From JAFAGX01 sp035622175 (GTDB lineage Bacteria; Acidobacteriota; Terriglobia; Terriglobales; Acidobacteriaceae): 64,000 bases of DNA. Each line of letters begins with the position of its first letter. The first letter of the stretch is position 1. The stretch covers positions 1 to 64,000 of the forward strand of contig DASPVV010000091.1 in the NCBI GenBank assembly GCA_035622175.1. Direction: 5' to 3'. The translations under genes and the position numbers were made by a program. The notes under the pieces are model-generated. The model saw only the letters and a list, made by a program, of their open reading frames with translations. It was not told the DNA's origin and did not search any database. Shown here piece after piece: positions 28,240 through 37,707 of the stretch.

Positions 28240-28586
28240 GAAGCCCCCTCTCGTTGCCTTTCGCCCACGCATCATCCACCACCGCTCGAAAATATGGGCC
28301 GGGTGCTGAGCCTTCGAGCGATATTCCCCTCGACTCTCAACCGGCGCGCGCAGCTCGGAGTCTGATCGCCCTCCATCCTGCCGCACGTTCCCGCTTTGCC
28401 GCTTGCCATCGTTGTTGATGGCGCGGTTCTGCAGGATCCCCCGGTATGCTTTATCATGACACATCGCGAAAATGTCCTGTCCGAACCGCGGAGGGGGAAG
28501 TTATTCGCAAGCTGGGGAGATGCGACTCTAAAGCGTTCCAGCTCGTCCTTTGCGAGTCCTGGCACTTTTCTCTCCCCTGGGCGGTT

Positions 28587-30509
28587 TTGCTTCAATCCGC
28601 GAGCGAGCGAATATCGCAGTTGCGCTGGGGCGCGCTGCTCGCACTTCTCAGCGTGAGCCTAGCTCTGGCCCAGGGCCTCGCGGGCTTCAGTTCCGCCGAT
28701 GTAATTCAGTTTGTCCGCAAAACCAGCGACTGGTACCGCCAGACCGAAGTCGAGCAGCAGCAGATCGGCGAGGAGCCGGCGGATGTAACCTACTTGGCCG
28801 ACCAGCAACGAATGGCCGCCCAGATTGTGCGCTGGGGATTTGAATTTGCCCGGCAAGCCGAGCCGCTCGTCGCCAACCGATCCGCGCCGAACCAACCCCA
28901 GAATGCAGCCACCCCGATCGACTATCAGTCGCTTACCCAGGCGGCAGCCGGTGTGAACCAACAAGTGAGCCAAATCCAGGGGCAACTCGAGGCCCTCGGA
29001 CGGGAGCGTACCGCTGCTTCCCGCAAGCGGCAAGAACAGATTGACTCCGAGAGCAGGGTTCTCGAGAGCGAGCTTGGACTCCTGCGGGCACGTCAGGACG
29101 CTCTGAACAGCATGATCACGTTCGTGACGGGAACCATGGCGAGCGGCATGGGAACCACGGATCTGCACAGCGAGATCCAAGATTTGGCAGGAACCTTGCC
29201 GTTCTCCTTGACCCAACCTCAAAAGGCGGCGGGGATGGAAACAGCAAGCAGCGAAGAGTCCCCGGCGAAGCCGGCCATTGCCAATCGGCCCCCACCTGCG
29301 GGCCTCTTGGGACTGGCGTCAGAGTCGGTGCGGCTTTCTCGCAAGGTGGGCAGGATCTCCGACGAGAACTCTTTGACCCGCGCCCTGGGCCAGAGTACGA
29401 AGCAGCTGAGCACCCCGTTGCTGAATCGTTTGCGACAGATGATTCAGACAGGGCAAGCGGCGGTTTCAACCATTCCCGGTGACCCCGCCTCGCTGGCGGC
29501 CGAAAACAAAGAACTGGACGCGCTCACTCTGGAATTCAAGCAGGCATCCGCCGCCCTGCTGCCCCTCAACAAACAAGCAGTCCTACTCGATCTCTACCAG
29601 ACAAGTCTGAACAACTGGCTGAACACGGTCCGGCGTGAAAGACGGGAAGTGCTCGAAAGCCTTTTGCTGCGCCTGGCGATCGTCGCCATTCTCATTGCCC
29701 TGGTCCTCGGAATCGGCGAACTGCTGCGAAAAACCATCTTCCGCTACGTCCCCGACGGGCATCGACGGTATCAATTCTTGGTGCTGCGAAAAATTGCCCT
29801 TTGGGTTGGAATCGGGGGCGTGCTGGTCTTCGCGCTTGCGAGCGAACTAGGATCCCTGGTCACCTTTGCCGGCCTGATCACCGCCGGCGTGGCCGTGGCC
29901 TTGCAGAACGTAATCGTGTCGATGGTGGGATATTTCTTTTTGATCGGCAAGTACGGGATCCGGGTCGGCGACCGAGTTCAGCTCGCCGGAGTGACGGGCG
30001 AGGTGGTGGATCTCGGTCTGGTGCGGTTCTATCTGATGGAACTCGAAAGCCGTGGCGCCGAGTCCTTGCCCACCGGTCGCGTGGTGGCATTCTCGAATTC
30101 CATCGTTTTCCAGTCGGGCGTGGGGCTTTTTAAACAGATTGTCGGGACCAACTTCCTGTGGCACGAAGTCAAGCTTACGTTCAGCGCGGAAAGCGACTAT
30201 GAGGAGGTGGGCAAGCGCCTGCACGAGGCGATCGCAGCGGCGTTTCGGGACTATCAGGACCTTCTCGAGCGGCAGCGGCGGCAACTGGAACGGAGTCTCA
30301 ATATAGTTTCTGCCGCCGAATTAAAGCCCAGCCTCCGCCTGCATTTCACCCTGGCGGGCAGGGAAGCGGTCATTGAATATCCGGTGGTGCTCGAACACGC
30401 TGCGGAGATCGACGAAAAGCTGATGAAGGAACTGCTCACCTCCATCGATCGCGAGCCTCGCTTGAAGCTGATCGGACCTGCGGCGACGGACGTCAAGTTG
30501 GTGGCCTAG
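28587..30509 (+). CDS. MscS-family mechanosensitive channel with long N-terminal helical domain
   Basis: About 640 residues. An N-terminal signal or first helix (RWGALLALLSVSLALAQG) is followed by a periplasmic, largely helical region with a coiled coil (ALGRERTAASRKRQEQIDSE). Several membrane helices follow, and then the MscS core with the pore-lining helix GLITAGVAVALQNVIVSMVGYFFLIG and the beta domain KYGIRVGDRVQL, with a C-terminal cytoplasmic domain. MscS channels open under membrane tension to release solutes. The start is uncertain: ATG 28446, TTG 28587 and TTG 28620 are in frame, and the first 47 residues from 28446 look non-coding. The gene is monocistronic. Confidence 0.85.
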   Translation: MLQSASERISQLRWGALLALLSVSLALAQGLAGFSSADVIQFVRKTSDWYRQTEVEQQQIGEEPADVTYLADQQRMAAQIVRWGFEFARQAEPLVANRSAPNQPQNAATPIDYQSLTQAAAGVNQQVSQIQGQLEALGRERTAASRKRQEQIDSESRVLESELGLLRARQDALNSMITFVTGTMASGMGTTDLHSEIQDLAGTLPFSLTQPQKAAGMETASSEESPAKPAIANRPPPAGLLGLASESVRLSRKVGRISDENSLTRALGQSTKQLSTPLLNRLRQMIQTGQAAVSTIPGDPASLAAENKELDALTLEFKQASAALLPLNKQAVLLDLYQTSLNNWLNTVRRERREVLESLLLRLAIVAILIALVLGIGELLRKTIFRYVPDGHRRYQFLVLRKIALWVGIGGVLVFALASELGSLVTFAGLITAGVAVALQNVIVSMVGYFFLIGKYGIRVGDRVQLAGVTGEVVDLGLVRFYLMELESRGAESLPTGRVVAFSNSIVFQSGVGLFKQIVGTNFLWHEVKLTFSAESDYEEVGKRLHEAIAAAFRDYQDLLERQRRQLERSLNIVSAAELKPSLRLHFTLAGREAVIEYPVVLEHAAEIDEKLMKELLTSIDREPRLKLIGPAATDVKLVA

Positions 30510-30590
30510 CCTGCCTGCTTCCCTGCCTAGCTCTGCCGCGATTGGCATGCTGCTGCGGCCGGTTGGCTCGAATCCCTGCATTCGATCCCT

Positions 30591-31490
30591 TCAGTGCGAC
30601 AGCAATCCGGGGCCGGAACCCGCCAGGTCGGGAGCGGTGAGCAGACCCACGGCGGAGGCAAGATCGACGGTGCGCCCCAAAGAGGCAAAGTGATCAAAGC
30701 TCCAGTGAACCTCCAATTTTTTTAGCAGCAGAATCCGCCCCTCGATCGTCACCGAGAAGGCACGGAGATCGAAGCCGAGCCGAGGGGCCGCTTCTCGCTC
30801 CAGCAGAAGATTTGCACCCTTATTCAAATGGATCAACAGTCCCCAACCGAAATCCATCTCCCGGAAGGTATGCGCCGCGAGTCTCACAATCCTTTTTCTT
30901 TGATCATCGATCACCATGGCGCCGGCCATCCCTCGCAGCAACTCGAGTTCGGTGGTCGCCGGATGAAAGTCTGGTGCCGGTTGAAAGGCCAAGTGGATGA
31001 GGCGCCTGCCGTCGGCGGCTGCCTCCGTCTCAGTTTCGGTGTAATGAAAGGCCTGCGGCAGCGCCGCCACCAGCTCGCGAACGTAGTGCTCGAATTTTTG
31101 CTGCTTCCTTCGTTGCTGTTGCTGCAAATCGGAATCATGAAGCAGACGCCGGAGCCGGTCGTTTTCCTTCTGCTCCTGATCCCGGGATGGCGGCGCATTG
31201 TTAATCCGCACCAGCTTTCCCACAACCAAATCACTGCTCTTGACCATCAGCAGAGTCTCGTGCCTTCCGGAACCTTCCCGATGGTACTGGTAGCTGCAAT
31301 TGTCGGGGAGAAAGGGCGACGCCAATTCGTTCCCCACGGCTTGGCGGACTAATTCTTGAGGGTCAGCGGAACTCTGTGCGAAAGCTACGGAGCAGAGCAC
31401 AAAGGTCGCGATCACCCCGGGAGAACTCGGCAGAACGCAGGCGAAGACTCGCCGAAGAGGTAGCACCGCTTTCGCTAAACGTTCGTTCAC
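30591..31490 (-). CDS. secreted hypothetical protein, about 299 residues
   Basis: From GTG 31490 the product has a basic N-terminus and a hydrophobic signal segment ending near VAFAQ. A soluble beta-rich domain with charged helices (EQKENDRLRRLLHDSDLQQQ) follows. The central part (YQYHREGSGRHETLLMVKSS and VIDDQRKRIVRLAAHTFRE) resembles outer-membrane-lipoprotein-like LolA folds in pattern only; I cannot assign a family. It converges with the mscS-like gene. Upstream in-frame codons reach 31568 but lack a signal-peptide shape. Confidence 0.65.
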   Translation of the reverse strand: MNERLAKAVLPLRRVFACVLPSSPGVIATFVLCSVAFAQSSADPQELVRQAVGNELASPFLPDNCSYQYHREGSGRHETLLMVKSSDLVVGKLVRINNAPPSRDQEQKENDRLRRLLHDSDLQQQQRRKQQKFEHYVRELVAALPQAFHYTETETEAAADGRRLIHLAFQPAPDFHPATTELELLRGMAGAMVIDDQRKRIVRLAAHTFREMDFGWGLLIHLNKGANLLLEREAAPRLGFDLRAFSVTIEGRILLLKKLEVHWSFDHFASLGRTVDLASAVGLLTAPDLAGSGPGLLSH

Positions 31491-31745
31491 CGGAGCCCGC
31501 CCTGTACTTTGAGCACGATTCGCTGGCACGGGTTGTGCCCTTCTTGACCAGTTTGTGACCTCGGCCACTCCCGTTTCCCGGCCGCCGAACCCAAATCCAG
31601 ACCGTTGCCAGAAACCTCAAGACGACGCCCCAAGCCTTCCCATCCGCGGATCGAGAGCGAAGCCGTTCCGCCGGGAACGGACCCCTGACCGCGAAAGCTA
31701 GCGCTGGCCGCGGCCCAGGCCCAAGAGCCATCCTGGGACAGCGGG

Positions 31746-32621
31746 TCAGGAGAGCCAGAGGCTCCAGATGGTATCCACCCCGCTGTGGGTGATGGCTGCG
31801 GCCGCAATCCGACGGCGCGAACGCCAGGCTCTGCCATAAAAGATCCCCGCAATCGATGCCAGCACGACATAAGGCCCGTTGAAGTGGGCTGACCGCTTGT
31901 TGAAATGGGACAAGCCGAACACAATCGCGGTGAGCCACAACGATACATTACGGCCCAAGCGGCGTTCCAGCAGGTTTTGGATCCACCCCCGAAAATAGAT
32001 TTCCTCCGGGATGGCGATGAAGAAAAACGTAACCAGCAAGGCGCCGGCGGCCGAGCCCGGGGTTGGCAGGTGACGATGGAGGCGAAGAAATCCCAGGGCA
32101 AAGCCCAGGGGGATTGCGATCGGCGCGTAGAAGAGCAACTCCCGCAACCCGACGAGCACGTCCTCTCTCCCCATCCTCAGGTTGAACCCGACCTGGGTGA
32201 GCTGGCGGATCACCAGGAATCCATAGAGGCCGGCATCGAGCAGGATCAACTTGCTGATCACGCCAAGATGCGGCGGCCACGCCGCCTCGAACCAGCGCAG
32301 GTCGACCGGCAGGCCGAGCAACAGGAGGATAGCGAAGTCGCGCCAATTGCCTAGCTGTTGCGGATCAGACAGCTGCGCGCGCGCGAGCAGCACCGCAATC
32401 AGAATCGGCAGCCCCAGGTAAATCACCATCCCATAGGGCCGGCTGGAAGCAGTTCCTGCCAGCAGGTAAGGAATGCCGAACACAGCCGGCAGACTCAAGC
32501 GCAGGGGAGAAGCCAGTTTCTGGCCAAGTCTCGCCAGGCGATCTCCCCAGAAACCGAAGGCCAACAAGGGGGCAAGGCACCAAAGTACAGCCACGATCCT
32601 GGCGGGGGTCCAGAGCGGCAC
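31746..32621 (-). CDS. CPBP-family intramembrane metalloprotease (CAAX-like)
   Basis: 291 residues, about eight membrane helices. The three CPBP motifs are intact: EEIYFRGWI (EExxxR), FGLSHF (FxxxH) and a final His motif, ITHSGVDTIW. CPBP proteins are zinc-dependent intramembrane proteases related to Rce1 and often act in bacteriocin immunity, protein maturation or membrane stress. No peptide substrate gene is adjacent. It diverges from the repeat protein at 32779. Confidence 0.88.
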   Translation of the reverse strand: MPLWTPARIVAVLWCLAPLLAFGFWGDRLARLGQKLASPLRLSLPAVFGIPYLLAGTASSRPYGMVIYLGLPILIAVLLARAQLSDPQQLGNWRDFAILLLLGLPVDLRWFEAAWPPHLGVISKLILLDAGLYGFLVIRQLTQVGFNLRMGREDVLVGLRELLFYAPIAIPLGFALGFLRLHRHLPTPGSAAGALLVTFFFIAIPEEIYFRGWIQNLLERRLGRNVSLWLTAIVFGLSHFNKRSAHFNGPYVVLASIAGIFYGRAWRSRRRIAAAAITHSGVDTIWSLWLS

Positions 32622-32723
32622 GTCCCCATCCTAAACGGAACCGGGCAGCTGGCAAACCGCGACCTTCTCTTGGCTGTCGGTGCCCCGGCCGACGGCAGTT
32701 CGCTTGATCGAATTCGACTACGC

Positions 32724-32729
32724 TACAAT
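32724..32729 (+). promoter_or_regulatory. candidate -10 box (TACAAT) for the repeat protein
   Basis: TACAAT lies 50 bases before GTG 32779. A transcript starting near 32736 would carry the AAGGGGG ribosome site, which favours the GTG over upstream starts. A weak TTGATC lies 14 bases before the box, too close for an ideal -35. Confidence 0.5.
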
Positions 32730-32778
32730 ACCTGTATATCTCGATCCGCAGGCGATCAGACTCCTCAAGGGGGATGGA

Positions 32779-33507
32779 GTGAGCTCCGATACTCAGCAGC
32801 CGCCGCAGGCGTCCGGCGCACCTAGCTCCACCGATCCCACCGAGATCGATCTTTTGCTCCCGAAGAGTTACTACCGACCCTTATGGACGCGTCTCCTGGG
32901 GGAATTGCGGGATAAGGTTTCACCGGAGAAATTGCCTCCGCTCAGACTGACGTCTCGACCGAGCGACGTGGGGATGCTCCTCGGGGACCGGGTCAGCCTG
33001 CCCTGGTATCGGACGGTATTTACCAGCCTGGGCGACGTAATCTCACCCGAGACCCTGCCGCCCCTGGAACTGGAGTCCAGGCCAATCGATGTTGGTGAGT
33101 TGATCGCCGACCAGATGGGTCACCCGTGGTGGACATCGCTCCTCAGAAATCTGGCGGATCAAGTGGCTCCTGAGAGAATGCCGCCGCTCGAGTTGACGTC
33201 GAAGCCCGTGGATCCGGGTCTCGCCTCTGGTGGCATGCTTCTTCCGCGATGGTCTTCGGTGATTAGCACTCCCAAAGTCTTTCTCCCGGACAAACCGAAA
33301 GCGCAGCAGGAATTCACCCCTACCTTGCCGAAGGCTGCCCCTTTAAAAGCTCAGCAGGACGCGCGAGAAGTCGAATTCGTTCACGCGCTCGAGGCCGATC
33401 TCAGGCGAGATCTGCGGCGGTCCCTGTTCCGGCAACGTGTCTGGATTTGCCTGGTTGCCGTGGAAGTTCTGACGCTGGTCGGGAGTCTTTTCTGGTGGAG
33501 TAGCTAA
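32779..33507 (+). CDS. tail-anchored protein with three 41-residue repeats
   Basis: 242 residues from GTG 32779, chosen because a strong AAGGGGG ribosome site stands six bases before it and a promoter box lies just upstream. Three copies of one unit follow each other (about residues 34-74, 75-115 and 116-151), each starting PW/PLW and containing a (V/I)(S/A)PE(K/T/R)(L/M)PPL(R/E)L core and then (R/K)P..DVG. After a lysine-rich linker and a charged helix (190-220), a single hydrophobic segment (221-239) ends two residues before the C-terminus, a tail anchor. No signal peptide is present, so the repeats should be cytoplasmic. I cannot name the family. It converges tightly, with four bases between stops, with the GH20 gene. 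Confidence 0.75.
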   Translation: MSSDTQQPPQASGAPSSTDPTEIDLLLPKSYYRPLWTRLLGELRDKVSPEKLPPLRLTSRPSDVGMLLGDRVSLPWYRTVFTSLGDVISPETLPPLELESRPIDVGELIADQMGHPWWTSLLRNLADQVAPERMPPLELTSKPVDPGLASGGMLLPRWSSVISTPKVFLPDKPKAQQEFTPTLPKAAPLKAQQDAREVEFVHALEADLRRDLRRSLFRQRVWICLVAVEVLTLVGSLFWWSS

Positions 33508-33511
33508 AAGC

Positions 33512-35566
33512 TTATCTCGACAGGCCAGCTGGACTCCCTCCGCCGGCGGCTTCAACCAGCTTTTCGATCGCAGGAACGATCACGAGCAGCAGCTGGGCTT
33601 GCGCTTTCCCTGCATCCCCGAGCGCAGCCAGAGTCTGCGACTTCCAGCCTTCCGCTGGCCGCTCTCCCCGCTCCAGGTAGCCAAGCGCCTCGAGCCCCGC
33701 CGTCGCGACTCGCGTCAGATTCTGAGAGACCGGGATGATTTCCTGGAGAAGAAAGGATTGGGTTTCGAACGGCTGAAGGCTCGACTGGTTATCCCGCCAT
33801 TCGTTGAGCATCCCTCGTAGCTGTTCCTTGGCGGGGGCCGCGGCGGGATCGGCAAGCCACGCGTCCACCATCGCCCCAAAATGTCGCCCGGTGGCGCTCT
33901 CGGGGCGAGCGGCATCGATGAGGCGGTCCAAAGGCATGAGGCTGGTAGGTTCGAGCGGAGCGGTTTCCTCGCGAGTGTAGTCTTTGACCGGTTCGACGAC
34001 GTCGGCCAGCGTCCTGAGCGCCGCAATCTGGTCGGAACCGGCGATGCGGCGCAGCATAGGCGGGTAACTCGAGTTGTGAGTCAAGCCGAGCCAATCCAGC
34101 CACCGGCTGGTCACCTCGAGACGGCGATACATGAAGTTCACGTCGACGACGCTCGGAGCGGACCACAAACGCTCGGCAATTGGCGCCAGGCGCGGCCAGA
34201 TGCGGGAATCAAGATTCTCGGGCGAAACATATTCCGACCACATGCAGGCCTCCCCGCCCAGAATGTGCTCGGCCTCCTCCGGGCTGAGATTAGCGGCCGC
34301 GCCGCTCATGGGATCGACTGCATAATGGCGCGCCGCCGGCCACATCAAGTCCAGGTAATAGCCGTAGGAGAGAATTCCCCGAAAACCCTGTTTGGCCGCC
34401 TGCGCCAGGGACTCCTGGCCACGCCATGACTGCACCACGATGTTCGTTGGCAGATCGGGGTGCAGAATCTCATCCCAGCCGATGAGGATTTTCCCGTGCT
34501 TGCTCACGATTTTCTCGACGCGCTGGTTGAAATAGGCTTGCAGGTCTTGATTCGTCTTGAGGCCGTGGGCGCGCTTGAACGCTTGAATCTTCGGATTCGC
34601 GTCCCACCATTTGCCGTTGACCTCATCCCCGCCAATGTGGAAGTACCTGTCGGGGAAAAGTCCGCTCATCTCTCCAATGAACTTGTCCAGGAAGCGATAG
34701 GTTCGCTCCTCGCTCGGATCCATGGCGGGATCGAAGACCCCCCACTTGCGTTCAATCTGATAGGGTCCGGGCGCGCTCGCCAGCTCGGGGTATCCCACAA
34801 ACCAAGCCGTGCTGTGTCCGGGCATGTCGAACTCCGGCACCACGCGGATCCCACGGGCGGCGGCGTAGGCAATCAGCTCACGAACTTGATCCTGAGTGTA
34901 ATAGAAACCATCCGATCCCATCCCCGTGAGCTTGGGGAATTTCTTGCTTTCCACCCGAAACCCTTGATTGTCGGAGAGGTGCCAGTGGAATACGTTCAAC
35001 TTCACGGCCGCCATCCCGTCCAGGTTGCGCTCGAGCACGTCGAGCGGAATGAAGTGCCTGGCTACATCGATGAGCAGGCCCCGCCAGGGAAAGCGCGGGC
35101 GGTCCACGATGGTCAGTGCCGGCACGGCAAATCCCTGCGGCGTGCTTTCGACCAGTTGCAGAAACGTCTCTAGGCCCCGCATCACCCCGAGAGTGGTCGC
35201 TGCGCTCAGCTTGGCGTTGTTGGTTGTGATCTCCAGCCGGTAGGACTCATCCTCGCCCAGTTCCGGGACCAGCCGGTTGGCCTGGCCGGCTTCCACCACG
35301 AACTTCGCCTGGGGGGCGCCGGTAAGCCGCATCAGCAAGGGCGGCGTACCAGTCTGGCGGCGCAGAACCGTTAGGAAGCGTTCGACCGAACCCTCCAGGC
35401 GGGGATCGGAATGTCCGTTGATGCCCGCCGAAAAGGAAGCATCGAGGATCATTTGACCAGCTCCGAGCTGAATGCTAGCCGGGAGGGGCATCAGGTTGAG
35501 CGCCGGCTGCTGCGCCAAGGCGGGCACGGTAACCGAGAGCAGGAATGCCATCAAAAGAGCACGCAA
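33512..35566 (-). CDS. beta-N-acetylhexosaminidase, GH20
   Basis: 684 residues. TTG 35566 is chosen because a GGGAG ribosome site lies six bases before it and it gives a signal peptide (RALLMAFLLSVTVPALAQ). The GH20b N-terminal domain (to about 150) precedes the catalytic barrel: PWRGLLIDVARHFIPLDVL, VFHWHLSDNQGFR, PEFDMPGHS, and the catalytic pair Asp-Glu in HIGGDEVNGKWW, with a late WxxE-type aromatic region (ACMWSEYVSPEN). GH20 enzymes cleave N-acetylglucosamine from chitin-like or peptidoglycan fragments. The extra C-terminal helical region (about 480-684) is longer than in minimal enzymes. Confidence 0.93.
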   Translation of the reverse strand: MRALLMAFLLSVTVPALAQQPALNLMPLPASIQLGAGQMILDASFSAGINGHSDPRLEGSVERFLTVLRRQTGTPPLLMRLTGAPQAKFVVEAGQANRLVPELGEDESYRLEITTNNAKLSAATTLGVMRGLETFLQLVESTPQGFAVPALTIVDRPRFPWRGLLIDVARHFIPLDVLERNLDGMAAVKLNVFHWHLSDNQGFRVESKKFPKLTGMGSDGFYYTQDQVRELIAYAAARGIRVVPEFDMPGHSTAWFVGYPELASAPGPYQIERKWGVFDPAMDPSEERTYRFLDKFIGEMSGLFPDRYFHIGGDEVNGKWWDANPKIQAFKRAHGLKTNQDLQAYFNQRVEKIVSKHGKILIGWDEILHPDLPTNIVVQSWRGQESLAQAAKQGFRGILSYGYYLDLMWPAARHYAVDPMSGAAANLSPEEAEHILGGEACMWSEYVSPENLDSRIWPRLAPIAERLWSAPSVVDVNFMYRRLEVTSRWLDWLGLTHNSSYPPMLRRIAGSDQIAALRTLADVVEPVKDYTREETAPLEPTSLMPLDRLIDAARPESATGRHFGAMVDAWLADPAAAPAKEQLRGMLNEWRDNQSSLQPFETQSFLLQEIIPVSQNLTRVATAGLEALGYLERGERPAEGWKSQTLAALGDAGKAQAQLLLVIVPAIEKLVEAAGGGSPAGLSR

Positions 35567-35688
35567 GTTGGACTCCCAACGCAAAAGAAGCGGATCGTGG
35601 AACGGGCGATGCCCGGCAAGTGGTTTAGGACGTGTGGCCAAGGTTGCCGGGATTTGCACTGGAAGCAGCAGCTCAGATGGAGACCTTC

Positions 35689-35922
35689 TCAGTCCAGATC
35701 CGGCATGGAACAGGCGCCAGGGCCGCGCGGGTCACCACAACTGCCACAGGCTCCCGGGGAAACTTCGGCGGTCGAAGAGGATTTTGCCGCCACCGCAAAC
35801 ACAGAAATCCGGGGGTCTAACCTCTGGCTGTGACATCGTGGACACTCGGCTTTTTCGCTTCCGTACACGAGTGCTTCGAACTGGTGTTCGCATGCTTTGC
35901 AAAGATATTCGAAAATCGGCAT
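35689..35922 (-). CDS. FmdB-family zinc-ribbon protein
   Basis: 77 residues from ATG 35922. The N-terminal MPIFEYLCKACEHQFEALV with CKAC and the following CPRC form the FmdB zinc ribbon. The rest is a Ser/Gly-rich, Cys-containing tail (CGSCGDPRGPGACSMPDLD) typical of the family. FmdB-like proteins are small putative regulators of unclear role. The gene lies 49 bp from the divergent YheT-like gene, so the two share a promoter region. Confidence 0.85.
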   Translation of the reverse strand: MPIFEYLCKACEHQFEALVYGSEKAECPRCHSQRLDPRISVFAVAAKSSSTAEVSPGACGSCGDPRGPGACSMPDLD

Positions 35923-35971
35923 CCTGCCCATCCTTTCCGCTGCCAGCTCCCCTTCCATTTAAAATCATTGG

Positions 35972-36958
35972 GTGGAAAGTTCGCAAATCGAACCGACTGT
36001 CTTTATTCCGCGCCGCCGGCTGCGGGGTGGCCATCTGCAGACCCTGGCCAGTTTCTTTCTGGCCCGGCCGATTCGCCTGCCCAGGGCAGAACCTCGTCTG
36101 ATTGAAGTGGAGCCGGGGATCCGGGTCTTGTGCCACTGTCATTGGCAGAGGGAGAGAAAAAACGCGCTCACCCTCCTCATCGTCCACGGACTCGAGGGTT
36201 CGAGCGACTCCCAATACATGCTGGGCTTGGCTTGCAAGGGTCTGGCCGCCGGCATGAACGTGGTGCGCATGAATCAGCGAAACTGCGGCGGGACGGACGC
36301 TCTTTCTCCGACTCTCTACCACTCGGGACGCTCCCAGGACGTCGCTCGGGTGGCCGAACACCTCCTGGTCCAGGATCGCATCTCCCGCTTAGCCTTAGGT
36401 GGGTTCTCGATGGGCGGCAATCTGGTGTTGAAGTTGGCCGGCGAATGGGCGCAGGAAGGGCCCAGGGAGTTTCGCGCGGTGGCGGCGGTATGTCCAGCCC
36501 TGGACCTGGCCGCCTCCGCCGATGCCCTGCATCGTCCCGCCAATCGCCTGTATGAGCTTTATTTCCTCTGGAAGCTGCGGCGGCGGCTTTTGACCAAGGC
36601 ACGCCTGTTTCCCGGAGCGTTTGACGTTACTCGTCTACGCGGAGTTGCCAGTCTGCGCGACTTCGACGACCGCATCACCGCTTACTACTGTGGATTTGAA
36701 GGCGCAGCCGATTACTACGCCCGGGCGGCGGCAGCCAATGTCGTCGACCGGATTTCGGTGCCCACCTTGATCCTTCACGCGGCCAACGATCCCTTCATCC
36801 GCATCCAACCCGAGACGCGACAGAAGATTCTCTCAAACTCCCGTATTCGGTTTCTTGAGACCAACGATGGAGGTCACTGCTCCTTCCTGGCTGATCCCGA
36901 CGGGGATGACGGCCGATGGGCGGAGGCGCAGATCATCCGCTTCCTCCTGCCCTTCTAG
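35972..36958 (+). CDS. YheT/EstB-type alpha/beta hydrolase
   Basis: 328 residues from GTG 35972. The YheT family shape is clear: GGHLQTLASFF near the N-terminus, LIVHGLEGSSDS (oxyanion region), the nucleophile elbow GGFSMGGNLVLK and the late acid/His pair at ANDPFI and DGGHCSF. Members hydrolyse small acyl esters or lipids; the physiological substrate is unknown. The length matches the family's usual 320-340 residues. Confidence 0.92.
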   Translation: MESSQIEPTVFIPRRRLRGGHLQTLASFFLARPIRLPRAEPRLIEVEPGIRVLCHCHWQRERKNALTLLIVHGLEGSSDSQYMLGLACKGLAAGMNVVRMNQRNCGGTDALSPTLYHSGRSQDVARVAEHLLVQDRISRLALGGFSMGGNLVLKLAGEWAQEGPREFRAVAAVCPALDLAASADALHRPANRLYELYFLWKLRRRLLTKARLFPGAFDVTRLRGVASLRDFDDRITAYYCGFEGAADYYARAAAANVVDRISVPTLILHAANDPFIRIQPETRQKILSNSRIRFLETNDGGHCSFLADPDGDDGRWAEAQIIRFLLPF

Positions 36959-37104
36959 GCGCTGGTGCGCTCGTACCTGGGGTAACCTCCCTGTTTACAA
37001 CAGCAACGCCGACCAGACGCTCGAAGCGATATCTCATGGCATAACTATTTCAGCCGGGCAACGGACAAGACCTTCTACGCTCATGGTGCTTGAGGAGGAT
37101 GTCC

Positions 37105-37707
37105 TTGCCACGCTCGAGTGTGGTCTATCATGCTCAGGTGGAAGCCGACTTTGCGGTCGAACTAGGCGAAAAGGACGAGACCCTCGAAATGCCCTGGGCG
37201 GGCAACCAGGAGGTCTCCGGCTACTGCGATCTGAAGCACCATCCCGAGTTGCTGTCGAAGATCGAAGAAGTCGATAGGGTGCAAGAGCTTGGGGAGTTCT
37301 TGCTCTCTGTGAACTCGGCCACAAGCACTTTCGAGACCGCCAAATGTGACGCCTGGTCGACAACGGAAATCAATCGCGAAGAAGAGATCTTTGATGCCAC
37401 CCACAAATTCGGCTCCTATGTGGACCTGGTGTTTTCGGGGCAGCAGAAGCCTTTCTCCTTCCCGCAGCACGAGCAATTCGCGGGCCGGTTGACCCAGCTG
37501 CTGAGGAAGGCTCCTGAAATTGCCGCCACCGCCGAGTTCCTGATCCGCAGGTGTCACTATCATGTCGCAAACGAACTCCGCGACGGCTTCTACATCACCT
37601 TTTATCTGTTCGGATTCGGGCAAGACGAGGCCCAAGCGCGCGAGCGTTGGGCGATTGCCTTAAAGCTGGTGGACTATGCCATCCGGCAGGTCTCGCGGGC
37701 TCCGTAG
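37105..37707 (+). CDS. hypothetical protein, about 200 residues
   Basis: TTG 37105 is preferred over ATG 37099 because the GAGGAGG ribosome site at about 37092-37098 abuts the ATG but sits six bases before the TTG. The product is soluble with mixed alpha/beta composition and no signal peptide or membrane segment; the middle carries an acid-rich stretch (EINREEEIFDATHKF). I do not recognise a family. Its last 48 bases overlap the 3' end of the convergent acyltransferase gene, which is unusual but coding-like on both strands. Confidence 0.6.
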   Translation: MPRSSVVYHAQVEADFAVELGEKDETLEMPWAGNQEVSGYCDLKHHPELLSKIEEVDRVQELGEFLLSVNSATSTFETAKCDAWSTTEINREEEIFDATHKFGSYVDLVFSGQQKPFSFPQHEQFAGRLTQLLRKAPEIAATAEFLIRRCHYHVANELRDGFYITFYLFGFGQDEAQARERWAIALKLVDYAIRQVSRAP

